DNA from: Streptomyces sp. CB03234 | GTDB lineage: Bacteria > Actinomycetota > Actinomycetes > Streptomycetales > Streptomycetaceae | Reading direction: 5' to 3' | Assembly (NCBI RefSeq): GCF_001905885.1 | Contig: NZ_LIYH01000008.1 | Span: forward strand, 1 to 64,000 | Length of the DNA: 64,000 bases | In this document: piece after piece, positions 34,005 to 42,924 of the stretch | Position numbering within the stretch: the stretch's first letter is position 1 | How the letters are laid out: each line of letters starts with the position of its first letter | The notes under the pieces: generated by a model | What the model was told of the DNA's origin: nothing | Database searches by the model: none | Seen by the model: only the letters and a program-made list of their open reading frames with translations | Made by a program: the position numbers and the translations under genes

Positions 34005-35840
34005 TCAGTCGAGCGGGATGGCTTCCCGCCAGTCGGCCTCTTCGCTCCAGGCGGGCTGGTCCTGCTTGAGCAGCAGGTGGTCGCCGAGGACCAGGACGTC
34101 CATGCCGGTGCGCATGAAGCAGGTGTAGGCCTCCTCCGGAGTGTTGACGATGGGCTCGCCGCGGACGTTGAAGGAGGTGTTGATCAGCACCGGGCAGCCG
34201 GTCCGTTCCTTGAAGGCGGTCAGCAGCCGGTGGTACGGGGCATTGCTGTGGGGGCTGACGGTCTGGACGCGGGCGGAGCCGTCCACGTGCGTGACCGCGG
34301 GGATGGTGGAGCGGGTGACCTTCAGGAGGTCCAGGCCGGTGGCGTCGGTGGCCCGCTCCGGCTGGACGCGCTGGGCCTCGGCGACCGGGGCGACGACCAG
34401 CATGTAGGGGCTTTCCTGGTCGAGTTCGAAGTAGTCCTTGACGTCCTCGCACAGCACCGAGGGGGCGAAGGGCCGGAACGACTCCCGGAACTTGATCTTG
34501 AGGTTCATGGTGGACTGCATCCGGGGATCACGGGGGTCACCGATGATCGACCGGGAACCGAGCGCGCGGGGACCGAACTCCATGCGTCCCTGGAACCAGC
34601 CGACCACGGCGCCGTCCGCGAGGTGTCCGGCCACGGTGGACGCGACCTGGGCGGTGTCCAGCCGGGTGTAGGAGGCGCCCAGCCGGTCCAGGGTTCGGCC
34701 GATCTCCTCGCCGGTGTAGGCGGGACCGAGGAGCGATCCGGACATGGCGTCGTGCCCGCCGGACAGGTGGTCCCGGCCGGCACCGCGCTCGATCGCCACC
34801 GCCGTGGCGGCGCCGAGAGCCCCGCCCGCGTCGCCGGCCGCGGGCTGGATCCACACCTCGTCGAAGAGGCCTTCGCGCACCACCTTGCCGTTGGCGACGC
34901 AGTTGAGTGCGACGCCGCCGGCCAGGCACAGGTGCTTCTCCCCGGTGAGGCGGCGGGCGGTGCGGGCCAGCCGGAGCACCACCTCCTCGGTCACCGCCTG
35001 TACCGAGGCGGCGAGGTCGAACTCACGCTCGGTGAGATCCGCTTCGGGCAGGCGGCGCGGCCCGCCGAAGAGCGTCTCGAAGGCCTTGCCGGTCATCACC
35101 TGTCCGTAGAGGAACTCGAAGTACCGGGTGTCCAGCCGGAAGGAGCCGTCCTCCTTCACATCGATGAGGTGTTCCCTGATCAGGTCGGCGTATCGCGGGG
35201 TGCCGTAAGGGGCGAGGCCCATGAGTTTGTACTCGCCCGAGTCGACCTTGAAGCCGCAGAAATAGGTGAAGGCGGAGTAGAGCAGTCCGAGCGAGTGCGG
35301 GAATCTGATCTCGGCGACGGGCCGCAGCGCGGTACCGGTGCCGTGCCACAGGGTGGTGGTGGCCCATTCACCGACGCTGTCGACACAGAGCACGGCGGCG
35401 TTCTCGTACGGGCTGGGAAAGAAGGCGGAGGCCGCGTGCGACTCGTGGTGGCGGCGTGCGCCGACCTCTGGGGCACGCCCCAGGCCGAGCCCGTTCAGCT
35501 CGGTGCGGACGCGGCGGGTGGCGGTGCGCTTCCAGGAGCGCCACTCGGGCAGCGTACGGCGGAAGGTCGCGAGGCCCTGCGGGGCTGTCGCGCGGTATGT
35601 GGCCCGCACCCGCTGGTATTTCAGCTCCGGATCCTCGTAGTAGGCGACGGCGGAGACGTCGTCGAGAGTGGCGCCGGCTTCCCGCAGGCAGTAGCGGACG
35701 GCGTTGCCGGGGAAGGAGGGGTCGTGGCGGACGCGAGTGAACCGCTCTTCCTGCGCGGCGGCGAGCGGGGCTCCGTCCGCGATCAGGGCGGCCGCGCTGT
35801 CGTGGTAGAAGGCGGATATCCCCAGTACGAGATCGGGCAT
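34005..35840 (-). CDS. O-carbamoyltransferase, NodU/CmcH family
   Basis: 611 residues from ATG 35840; an in-frame GTG at 35852 is also possible. Family hallmarks in order: LGISAFYHDSAAALI and QEERFTRVRHDPSFP at the N-terminus, HHESHAASAFFPSPY (catalytic His cluster), CLAGGVALNCVANGK, GWFQGRMEFGPRALGSRSI and FRESFRPFAPSVL. The enzyme makes carbamoyl-adenylate from carbamoyl phosphate and ATP and transfers the carbamoyl group to a hydroxyl of a small molecule. It defines this operon as biosynthetic. Neighbouring SxtJ-like and SGNH genes are recurrent companions of such enzymes. Confidence 0.93.
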   Translation of the reverse strand: MPDLVLGISAFYHDSAAALIADGAPLAAAQEERFTRVRHDPSFPGNAVRYCLREAGATLDDVSAVAYYEDPELKYQRVRATYRATAPQGLATFRRTLPEWRSWKRTATRRVRTELNGLGLGRAPEVGARRHHESHAASAFFPSPYENAAVLCVDSVGEWATTTLWHGTGTALRPVAEIRFPHSLGLLYSAFTYFCGFKVDSGEYKLMGLAPYGTPRYADLIREHLIDVKEDGSFRLDTRYFEFLYGQVMTGKAFETLFGGPRRLPEADLTEREFDLAASVQAVTEEVVLRLARTARRLTGEKHLCLAGGVALNCVANGKVVREGLFDEVWIQPAAGDAGGALGAATAVAIERGAGRDHLSGGHDAMSGSLLGPAYTGEEIGRTLDRLGASYTRLDTAQVASTVAGHLADGAVVGWFQGRMEFGPRALGSRSIIGDPRDPRMQSTMNLKIKFRESFRPFAPSVLCEDVKDYFELDQESPYMLVVAPVAEAQRVQPERATDATGLDLLKVTRSTIPAVTHVDGSARVQTVSPHSNAPYHRLLTAFKERTGCPVLINTSFNVRGEPIVNTPEEAYTCFMRTGMDVLVLGDHLLLKQDQPAWSEEADWREAIPLD

Positions 35841-35854
35841 GTCGGTGCTCACTT

Positions 35855-38053
35855 TCACAACGGTCGGCTTGCGGACTCGGCACGGCGCTGGGCTCGCCTG
35901 GCGGACCACCCGGCGGGAGGGTTCAGCGCGCGGTAACCGGTGCGGACGCGTGCCCACACCTCCTGGCGGGCACGGGTGCCGGGGGGCGGTGCGACGGTCG
36001 ACATGTAGCTGTCGATGGCGTCGGCCGCCCAGGCGGAATGGCCGGTGGCCACGTTGTCGATGGTGTTGTGGATGTCCACGAAGCGGGTGCTGAACCCGTA
36101 CGCACGCAGGGCGAGCCGGGCGCGCCGATAGCTGCCTCCGACGCCGGAGAGTTCCATGGCGAGATTGAGTCCCAGGATCTCGGGCTGGAAGGTCTTCGGG
36201 AAGCGCCCGATGGAGAGCCAGAACACCGGAAGTTCGAAGGAACGGTCCTCGAATCCCGGCCATCGGGCGAAGTCGATGGTCCCGGTGGGCGGGAGTTCGA
36301 TACCCATGCTCTCCACCAACTGGCGGTAGATCAGGGGATGGTTGAGGTCGGCGCGGCCGTTGCCGAGTTCGTCCCAGTACGTCTCGAAGAGGGAGAACCC
36401 GATGTCCGACGAGGCCAGGCCGTAGTCGGTGAATCCTTGCAGCCAGGCTCCGTCGATCATGGTGAGGGGTGCCAGCTGTACGGTCGACTCGATGAGCTGT
36501 TCCCGGGTCGGCAGCTCGGCCTTCGCGGTGCTCTCGAATTCTTCCGCGTGCCGGTCGTGCTGGTCGGCGAGCCAGGGACGCAGCCCTTCGGCGGGCCACT
36601 GGCCGGGAAGCGGAACACCGTCCTGGTCCATGCGGTGGGCGGCCCGGCCGAGCCAGCCGTGTACGTACCTCCTGGCGTAGGCGGTCAGTGCCGGGGTCTG
36701 GGTCCGCCGCTGCAGACGGGCGTAGGCCTCCCGAAGGTCGGTCGGTGGGAGATCGTTTTCCGCCGGCTCGCCGTCCGCGGCCCGGCCGAGGGGGAACCCG
36801 GCGCCGTTGACACCAGCAGTGGTGGCATGGGCGCCGTCCGCCGGGGTCGTGCCGTCCTTGTCCGCGGGGGCGTCACCGGTGGTGTCGGGCAGGGAGCGTA
36901 TCCAGTTGGCCAGAATGTCCAGGTCGGTCTCGGTGAAGACCCGGAACATGGGCCCGCGCTCGCCGACCAGCCCGTTGATCAAGGGGCTGCGCTCGGGCTT
37001 TCCGGGCCGGATGAGCGGGCTCGTGGCCAGAGCGTCGAGCAGGGGCCGCGGGGCGTGGACGGCCTCCCGCAGCCACGCGGAGAGCGGGCGCCCGGCGAGC
37101 TCGTGATCGTGGTGATAGACCGAGCCCTCCCGGGCTCTCGCGCGGAGCATCTCCGCGGCCCGGTGGGCGGGGTCGAGTCTGGCGGTCAGCCGGCCCAGCA
37201 GGCCCTCGCTCCACGGCCTCAGCACGGCGAGCGCCCAGCGGAAGCCGTCCTCGACCCGGGCCGGGTCGCCGGACCGGCCGTCCAGCGCCTCCAGCGCCCG
37301 CTCGGCCGCAGTCAGCCCGCCTGGCACATCGGCGTGCGCCCGGGGCCGCCCGGGGTCCACGTCGGAGGCTTCGACGGCGGCGTCCGCCAGGTCGGCCAGT
37401 TCCAGTGCGGGCAGCAGCCCGGCCTCGCGCAGGCACAGGTCCGCGCCGAGGATCTCGGCGTGGAACTCGTCGGGGCGGCGACCCATCAACAACAGCAGGG
37501 ACGGCAGTACGAAGGCGTCCTCCCCGATCCGGAGGTCGTGTGCGAGACGGGCGGCGGGGTGGGCGTGCTCCGCGACGCGCAGGGCACGCAGCAGCTGGGC
37601 GAAGGCCGCTCCGCGAGAATCGTTCGGACGGCCCACGCCCACGTCGGAGGCGTACAACGTGAGCGCCGCGAGCGCAGCCGGGGCGTCCGCGGTGGCCATG
37701 CTGCTCAGCCACTGCAGCCAGGCGCCGGACATCAGCCCGAGCGGTGCGCAGTCGAGCGCGGCCCCCTGCGCGAGAAGCAGCCGTTCGGAGTCGTCACGGG
37801 CGCGTGCGGCGAGGGCCCGGAAGCGCGTGCGCTCGGCCGCCGCCCAGTCGCGGGCCACCTCTCGCAGCCGGCCGATGGTGAGCGACGCGAGATCCTCTGC
37901 GGCTGCGGATGTCGCGGACATGTGGGTACGGATGCGGTCGGCCGTCGGCTGCTCGGCGGCCGGGCATTCCGGCTCGGTCAGCAGGGCGTAGGCCGAGCGC
38001 GGTGTCAGGTGCGGTGGATTGGTCGCCACGGCGGGATTCATCGGGGTACGCAC
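35855..38053 (-). CDS. Tandem heme-oxygenase-like diiron oxidase/oxygenase (HDO)
   Basis: 732 residues from GTG 38053. Two homologous halves: 100-215 (APLGLMSGAWLQWL, FVLPSLLLLMGRRPDEFHAEILGADLCLREAGLLP) and 528-680 (APLTMIDGAWLQGF, FELPVFWLSIGRFPKTFQPEILGLNLAMELSG). Only the second carries the third metal-binding helix (FVDIHNTIDNVATGHSAWA, H662, D666, H672), with E625 and E634. The first half lacks it and may be structural. HDO enzymes use an Fe2 site and O2 for N-oxygenation, C-C cleavage or desaturation of amino-acid-like substrates. The start is 3 bp after the 30-residue peptide's stop, indicating coupled translation. Confidence 0.8.
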   Translation of the reverse strand: MRTPMNPAVATNPPHLTPRSAYALLTEPECPAAEQPTADRIRTHMSATSAAAEDLASLTIGRLREVARDWAAAERTRFRALAARARDDSERLLLAQGAALDCAPLGLMSGAWLQWLSSMATADAPAALAALTLYASDVGVGRPNDSRGAAFAQLLRALRVAEHAHPAARLAHDLRIGEDAFVLPSLLLLMGRRPDEFHAEILGADLCLREAGLLPALELADLADAAVEASDVDPGRPRAHADVPGGLTAAERALEALDGRSGDPARVEDGFRWALAVLRPWSEGLLGRLTARLDPAHRAAEMLRARAREGSVYHHDHELAGRPLSAWLREAVHAPRPLLDALATSPLIRPGKPERSPLINGLVGERGPMFRVFTETDLDILANWIRSLPDTTGDAPADKDGTTPADGAHATTAGVNGAGFPLGRAADGEPAENDLPPTDLREAYARLQRRTQTPALTAYARRYVHGWLGRAAHRMDQDGVPLPGQWPAEGLRPWLADQHDRHAEEFESTAKAELPTREQLIESTVQLAPLTMIDGAWLQGFTDYGLASSDIGFSLFETYWDELGNGRADLNHPLIYRQLVESMGIELPPTGTIDFARWPGFEDRSFELPVFWLSIGRFPKTFQPEILGLNLAMELSGVGGSYRRARLALRAYGFSTRFVDIHNTIDNVATGHSAWAADAIDSYMSTVAPPPGTRARQEVWARVRTGYRALNPPAGWSARRAQRRAESASRPL

Positions 38054-38056
38054 CGC

Positions 38057-38149
38057 TCAGAACATCGGGTAGATGGATGCGTCCTGGCCCTTCCGCTTGG
38101 AGCGGGAGCGCCGGAAGATGCGGTCGAGAACGCGGCGGATCAGTTTCAT
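38057..38149 (-). CDS. 30-residue cationic peptide
   Basis: ATG 38149 with GGAGAG 9 bases upstream; stop directly before the HDO start. The sequence begins MKLIRRVLDRIFRRSRSKRK and ends GQDASIYPMF. The first 20 residues form a strongly basic amphipathic helix; the tail is neutral. Too short for ordinary gene callers. It could be a peptide substrate or scaffold for the HDO and ATP-grasp enzymes, a membrane-active peptide, or only a translational-coupling leader. Not similar to any precursor family I recognise. Confidence 0.6.
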   Translation of the reverse strand: MKLIRRVLDRIFRRSRSKRKGQDASIYPMF

Positions 38150-38237
38150 GTGGGGATCTCTCCATACGGGTTGGGGCGGGGATGCACGTCCGGCCGGCAG
38201 GTGGTCCGGGCGTGTACGTCGTCGAGGCGCCGGTCGG

Positions 38238-39263
38238 TCAGTTCAGCCGGAGGCGGTCGGCCAGCAGGCCCGCGACGATGTCATGGCCTTCGTCGGTGAA
38301 GTGGATGCGGTCGACGAAGAGCCACTGTCCGGGATCGGCGGCTTCGGCCAGGACCGGGTTCATGTCGAGGAAGGGCACACCGATGCGCTCGCATCCGGCG
38401 CTCAGCGCGCGGGCGTAGCGGCGCCCGGCGTCGACGGTGCAGATGTCTCCGTAGGCACGGCCGAAGTCGGCGATGGCGTCGAGTTCGGCGAACAGGCGGC
38501 TCTCCTCGGAGCAGGGCTGTTCCCTCACCCAGGGGGCCAGGGGCTGGAGTACGAAGGTGAGCTTCGCGCCGAGGCCGGCGGCGAGCAGCCGCCAGTTGTC
38601 CAGGTGGCGGATCGTCAGCTCGGTGGCCCGGTCGATCTGTTCGTCCAGCGACGGCGGAGTGTGGTCGGTCTGCGGCTCTGCGACCGCCTTGTGCGCCGCC
38701 CGCCGGGACAGTCCGTTCTCCCGGAACTTCGCCAGCCGGGCGGCACGGACCTGCTCGGCGTACTCGTGTCCGTTGAAGAAGGCCCCGTGGTCCCCCTGGA
38801 GGTGCTGTGGCAACCGCGCGAGACCGAGGTTGTTGAACCCGGTGAACAGGACGATCTCGTCAATGCTGGGCACGAGGTGCCGATAGAGGGTGAACAGCAG
38901 CAGTTCCTGCGCGGAATTGAAGCTGCGCCCACCGAAGTTGAGCCACGGACGGGCCGGGGCGTGCTTGTCCCAGAGGCGGGAAGCGAGCGTGTGGGCATCC
39001 GAACTCGCGCCGATACCGAACACCGTGGAGCTTCCGGCGATCAGGCGCACCGGCCCGTCCGGTACCTCGCCGCCGGCTGAGGCGCGTTGCCCCTGTCCCA
39101 CCGAGAGGCGGAAGCCGATCTTGTCCGTACGGACGACCTCGGAGGTGTGCCCGGCGGGGTGGAAGTACATCAGGTAGGGCAGCCACCTGATGTCCCCGCG
39201 GTCGTCGAACTTCTCGGCGTACTGCAACATCTGCGGCGTGAGCGCCGCGCGCTGCGAAGTCAT
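38238..39263 (-). CDS. SGNH/GDSL-type hydrolase-like protein
   Basis: 341 residues from ATG 39263; GTG 39278 is an alternative. SGNH blocks: VRLIAGSSTVFGIG (nucleophile Ser), GGRSFNSAQELLLF (Gly block), VLFTGFNNLGLARL (Asn block) and DRIHFTDEGHDIVAGLL (Asp-His). No signal peptide. Such proteins repeatedly accompany carbamoyltransferase/SxtJ genes; they may remove or transfer an acyl group from the intermediate. Confidence 0.82.
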   Translation of the reverse strand: MTSQRAALTPQMLQYAEKFDDRGDIRWLPYLMYFHPAGHTSEVVRTDKIGFRLSVGQGQRASAGGEVPDGPVRLIAGSSTVFGIGASSDAHTLASRLWDKHAPARPWLNFGGRSFNSAQELLLFTLYRHLVPSIDEIVLFTGFNNLGLARLPQHLQGDHGAFFNGHEYAEQVRAARLAKFRENGLSRRAAHKAVAEPQTDHTPPSLDEQIDRATELTIRHLDNWRLLAAGLGAKLTFVLQPLAPWVREQPCSEESRLFAELDAIADFGRAYGDICTVDAGRRYARALSAGCERIGVPFLDMNPVLAEAADPGQWLFVDRIHFTDEGHDIVAGLLADRLRLN

Positions 39264-39334
39264 GGCAGGAGGACTCACTTTCGGAAGATCGGAAGAGAGG
39301 GGGCTGAGCAGGGAGTTGCGAGAGGTGCTGCCGG

Positions 39335-40576
39335 TCAGGTGGCGGAGGCCGGGCCTGGCACGGCGGTGGCTCGGGTGGAGTGGGTACGCGTGGCCTCGGC
39401 GCGTCGTACCACTGCCGGCGCGAGCGCTCCGGTGATCACGAACAGCGCACCGACGGCCAGCCAGCCCGGCACCCCGTACCCGAGGCACAGCCAGGTGAGC
39501 AGCGCCGGCGCGAACGACTCGGCAAGCCCCATGCCGATGCCGAACACTCCGAGGTACTGGCCGAGCGCATGCGGCGGGGCGAGATCGTTGGAGAGTTCGA
39601 AGCCACCGGCCGCCTGCCAGATCTCCCCCAGACTGTGCAGCGCGATGCCCAGGGCGAGGAGCAGGACCGCCTGGTGCGCGGGGACCAAAGAGACGCATGC
39701 GATCAACGTGCTGGCCACGCCCAGCGTGGCACCGGCCCGGCGCAGCGCCCTTCCCGCGGTCCGTGGTGCGTCCACACCGCGGGAGAGGCGCACCTGGAGC
39801 GCGACGATGATCACCGTGTTGAGGACCACAGCGCCGGAGACCGTCCACCTCGGCGCATCGGTGTGGCCGATGATCCACAGCGGTACGGCGACGGTCAGCA
39901 CGCGGTACTGGATCGACAGCACTCCGTCCAGCGCGGCAACCGCGAGATAGGGGCGGTCGCGAAGGGCCGTCCAGCGTGGCCCGGGCAGCGCCGGCACCGG
40001 CTTGGGCCTCGGCAGCCGCAATGCCAGCCCTGCGGCTACGAGGAAGAACACGCTGTCCGCCGCGACCAGGAGCCGGTAGGCCTCCACGGTGTCCTGGTGC
40101 ACCGCCCAGCCCGCCAGCGCCGCCCCGGCGGTGATGCCGACATTGGTGACCGCCCGGACGTAGGCCCGCAGTTCCTGGGCTGAGGTGCCGCCGATCGCGT
40201 TGATGATCGGGCCGCGGGCCACCAGGAGAACGCCCTGGGCGGCCATCGCGACGACGACCACGGCCAGGAACGACACCGCACCCTGGACCAGCAGGAACGC
40301 GGCCGTGGCAGCCGCGCTGACCAGCAGGCTGGCCATGAGCACCGGCCAGGGGCCGATACGGTCGGCGAGGCGGCCGGCGAGCACGCCGAGGCCCATGGAG
40401 ACGATGCCGGCCGCGCTGAGGCCCAGACCGACGTCGAGCGGGTCCAGGTGTACGACCTCGGTGAAGTACAGCACTCCGGAGGTGAGGAAGATTCCCTTGG
40501 CCGTGGCACTCGCGAGCGTCAACAGGGCCAGGGCGCGCCTGGGTCCGGGCGGGGGGAGCAGAGCTGAGGGAATCAC
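39335..40576 (-). CDS. MFS exporter of the carbamoyltransferase operon
   Basis: 413 residues from GTG 40576, about 12 membrane helices (for example GIFLTSGVLYFTEVVHLDPL, FLAVVVVAMAAQGVLLVARG, AVLLLALGIALHSLGEIWQA). The GRLADRIG loop after helix 2 is the MFS signature. Likely exports the final product and gives self-resistance. Confidence 0.88.
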   Translation of the reverse strand: MIPSALLPPPGPRRALALLTLASATAKGIFLTSGVLYFTEVVHLDPLDVGLGLSAAGIVSMGLGVLAGRLADRIGPWPVLMASLLVSAAATAAFLLVQGAVSFLAVVVVAMAAQGVLLVARGPIINAIGGTSAQELRAYVRAVTNVGITAGAALAGWAVHQDTVEAYRLLVAADSVFFLVAAGLALRLPRPKPVPALPGPRWTALRDRPYLAVAALDGVLSIQYRVLTVAVPLWIIGHTDAPRWTVSGAVVLNTVIIVALQVRLSRGVDAPRTAGRALRRAGATLGVASTLIACVSLVPAHQAVLLLALGIALHSLGEIWQAAGGFELSNDLAPPHALGQYLGVFGIGMGLAESFAPALLTWLCLGYGVPGWLAVGALFVITGALAPAVVRRAEATRTHSTRATAVPGPASAT

Positions 40577-40756
40577 GGGAACACGGCCGATCGTCGTGCG
40601 AGGGAGTGTGGGGAGACGCCGGAGAGCCGCCGCAGCATGAGGGTGCGTGCACCTGCTGGGCGGCCGGGGGCGCCGGCGTCGTCGGGTGGGGGACGCGGGC
40701 AGCGGCCCGCCGGTGGCGGGCGAGGGTCAGGTCACGGGTTGCGCGAGTCGCAGCCC

Positions 40757-40915
40757 TCAGAGCATGAGAGTGACCCGCCGGACGGGGGCGGGGTCCAGGC
40801 GGCGGGCAGTGAGCGCGCCCAACGGGAACCAGGCCGGCGCGCACAGCACTACGGTGCCACCGAGCGGCAGGAGGTACGGCCCCTCAGCAGCTCGGTAGAA
40901 AATGAACCGCGGCAT
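40757..40915 (-). CDS. 52-residue ORF at the head of the operon
   Basis: From ATG 40915: begins MPRFIFYRAAEGPYLLPLGG and ends APVRRVTLML. Third codon positions are about 80 % G/C, as expected for a real gene, but the ribosome-binding site (GAAGAA) is weak. No signal or motif recognised; the 180-bp gap to the MFS start is otherwise empty. Confidence 0.4.
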   Translation of the reverse strand: MPRFIFYRAAEGPYLLPLGGTVVLCAPAWFPLGALTARRLDPAPVRRVTLML

Positions 40916-41902
40916 GATTCTTCAAAGGACCACCAGGGCACTTGAGTTGAGGGCACCGGCCGGGCAGTCGCCGCGGCGGGCAGTTGCCGTGCTCTCGCCG
41001 GTCTCGTCTCTTGCCTCGCTTGCGTCGCCGGCCGGCGTGGTGCCGGGCGCTGGCCTGCCGCCGGCCCCGGCCCGGCGCTGTCCTCACAGCGACGCGAGGT
41101 CACGGGTAACCAGCCGGAGCAGAAAGCCGCCGCTGACTGCGGCCGGACAGTGGGGGCAGACATGCTTCTCCTTCACAGTGACAGAGGGCGCGACGACGGC
41201 ATCACGACTCCGCCGTCATGGCCGGTACGGCAGTGGGTTCCGGGGCAATGGGCACGCTTACGCTTCAGGGGCGCGGCCTCCAGCCGGGCGCCGTATCCGG
41301 AACGGATCGCGCCGCGTCGCGCACGGCAGGTCGCGTGCGGCCCTGGGAGGCGTGCGGATGTGACGTACGCTCGCGCAGGCATGAGCTGTGCGTAAGCCCT
41401 GAAGGGGCGGGTGTGGGTGCCGAGTTGGTCAGCGACGTCGTGGTTCGGCGATGGAGTTGGACATAACCCCTCCTCGGTTCGGATGAGAACATGACATGCC
41501 GACCAGACCTCACGAAGGAATGTTCCTCACGGCCCGCTGGAAACTTAGTTCGAGACGAACCAGAGCGTCAACGAACTCGCGGTCTTGTCTTGATGCGCAA
41601 GATTTATGGCAAAGTTGAAGGAAAGTAGGCACCGGCAGGCGCTGGAAGGGTGTATTTGCAGCCTGGTTGAGCGCGGCGCGACCTCACGGTACCGCTCGGG
41701 GCCTGATGGCATGAACAAGGCCTGATCGGTGACCCTGCTCGATCCGGAGCCGAGAAAGTGGCGCTGCGGACGAGGCCGATGGAGACCTTCGCGATCGATG
41801 AGGGGAAGCCGCGCCGGGGGCGCGGCCAGTGCCGCGGGGCCCGTCGCGGCAGCACGCGAAAATCGCTGTCCGGTTGCCGGAGCCGGGTGATAGACAGCCG
41901 AC
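40916..41902. other. Gene-free, locally AT-rich control region
   Basis: About 1 kb without a supportable gene, upstream of the minus-strand operon and of the isomerase pseudogene. 41530-41640 is unusually AT-rich for this DNA and may hold promoters. No clear operator palindrome was found. Confidence 0.4.
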
Positions 41903-42706
41903 GTGGAAAAGACCCTGGAGTTCCCCGTCCTGCTGCGGCTGATCGACGAACGGTCGATCGCGTTCCGGGCCGCGGTCGCCTCCGCGCCCGGCCTCGACGT
42001 GCAGGTGCCGGCCTGTCCCGAGTGAACGCTGTTCGATCTGGTGCAGCACCTGGGCAAGGGGCGCCGCCGCTGGGCCGCCACCGTCGCCACAGGGCCTGCC
42101 GACGCTCCCCCGGCCCGGACCGCTTCGGAAGGTGCCCCGGCTGCGCCCCGGGAGCGCGAGGCCCTGCTGGCCTGGTCGGCCGAGTCCACGCAGCAGTTGC
42201 TGAGCGCACTGCGGGAGACCGGCCCGGATCGCGGCTGCTGGACGTGGTGGGGTGGGTCGCAGTCGCCGCAGACCTGCGGTGCCGTCGCCCGGCACCAGCT
42301 TCAGGAGGTGGCGGTGCACACCTACGACGCCCAGGTCACCCTGGGCGCCCCGCAGCCGCTGCCGGACGAGGCGGCACTCGACGGTGTCGACGAGTTCCTG
42401 TCCACCTGCTGCGTTACGACGGACGCCTGGCCGCACGCGCCGGCCGCCGTCGACTACCACGCCGCCGAGGGCCGATCCTGGCGCCTGTCCCTCTCCGCCG
42501 ACGGCGCACGGACTGCCCGCATCCCCACGCCCGGCACCATGCCCGCCACCGCACCCGGCGAGCACCCGGACGCGGCCGACGCCTCCGCCCGGGGCACGGC
42601 CAGTGAGCTGGTCCTGGCCCTGTACGGCCGTATTCCGGTGGACGCCCTGAAGCTCGACGGCGACCGACGTCTCTTCGACCTGCTCCTGGCCTGGGACCCG
42701 GAATAG
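41903..42706 (+). pseudogene. Mycothiol-dependent maleylpyruvate isomerase-family gene with in-frame stop
   Basis: GTG 41903 opens VEKTLEFPVLLRLIDERSIAFRAAV, leading to VPACPE, then TGA (42023-42025), then TLFDLVQHLGKGRRRWAATV and on in the same frame to WDPE and stop. The family normally has CPxWT here, so a Trp codon TGG has become TGA. The metal-binding DinB-like bundle is otherwise complete (HLGKGRRRW, VARHQLQEVAVHTYDAQV) with the SCP2-like C-terminal part. About 267 codons in total. Confidence 0.82.
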
Positions 42707-42924
42707 GACGGCGGCTTGATCAAGCCTGGCTGGTACCCGAGCTCGGTCTGCTGCCCCATCCCGCACCGGGCGGCCTTCTGCCGTGGGCGGAGCCTGGAGC
42801 CCCGGGGCCTGCGTGTGGTCGACCCCGAGCTGACACCCTGCTGAGCCCCGTCCTGTCCGCGCTCGGCGTCCGGCGTCCGCCGTCCCGGCGCCGGCGCCGG
42901 GACGGCTGCTACCACCTTTTGGTC

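Noticed and set aside
38238..40844. An 868-codon minus-strand frame, suggesting an MFS-SGNH fusion
   Set aside because: The N-terminal part is Arg/Pro/Gly-rich shadow of the MFS gene; the SGNH protein has its own start at 39263.
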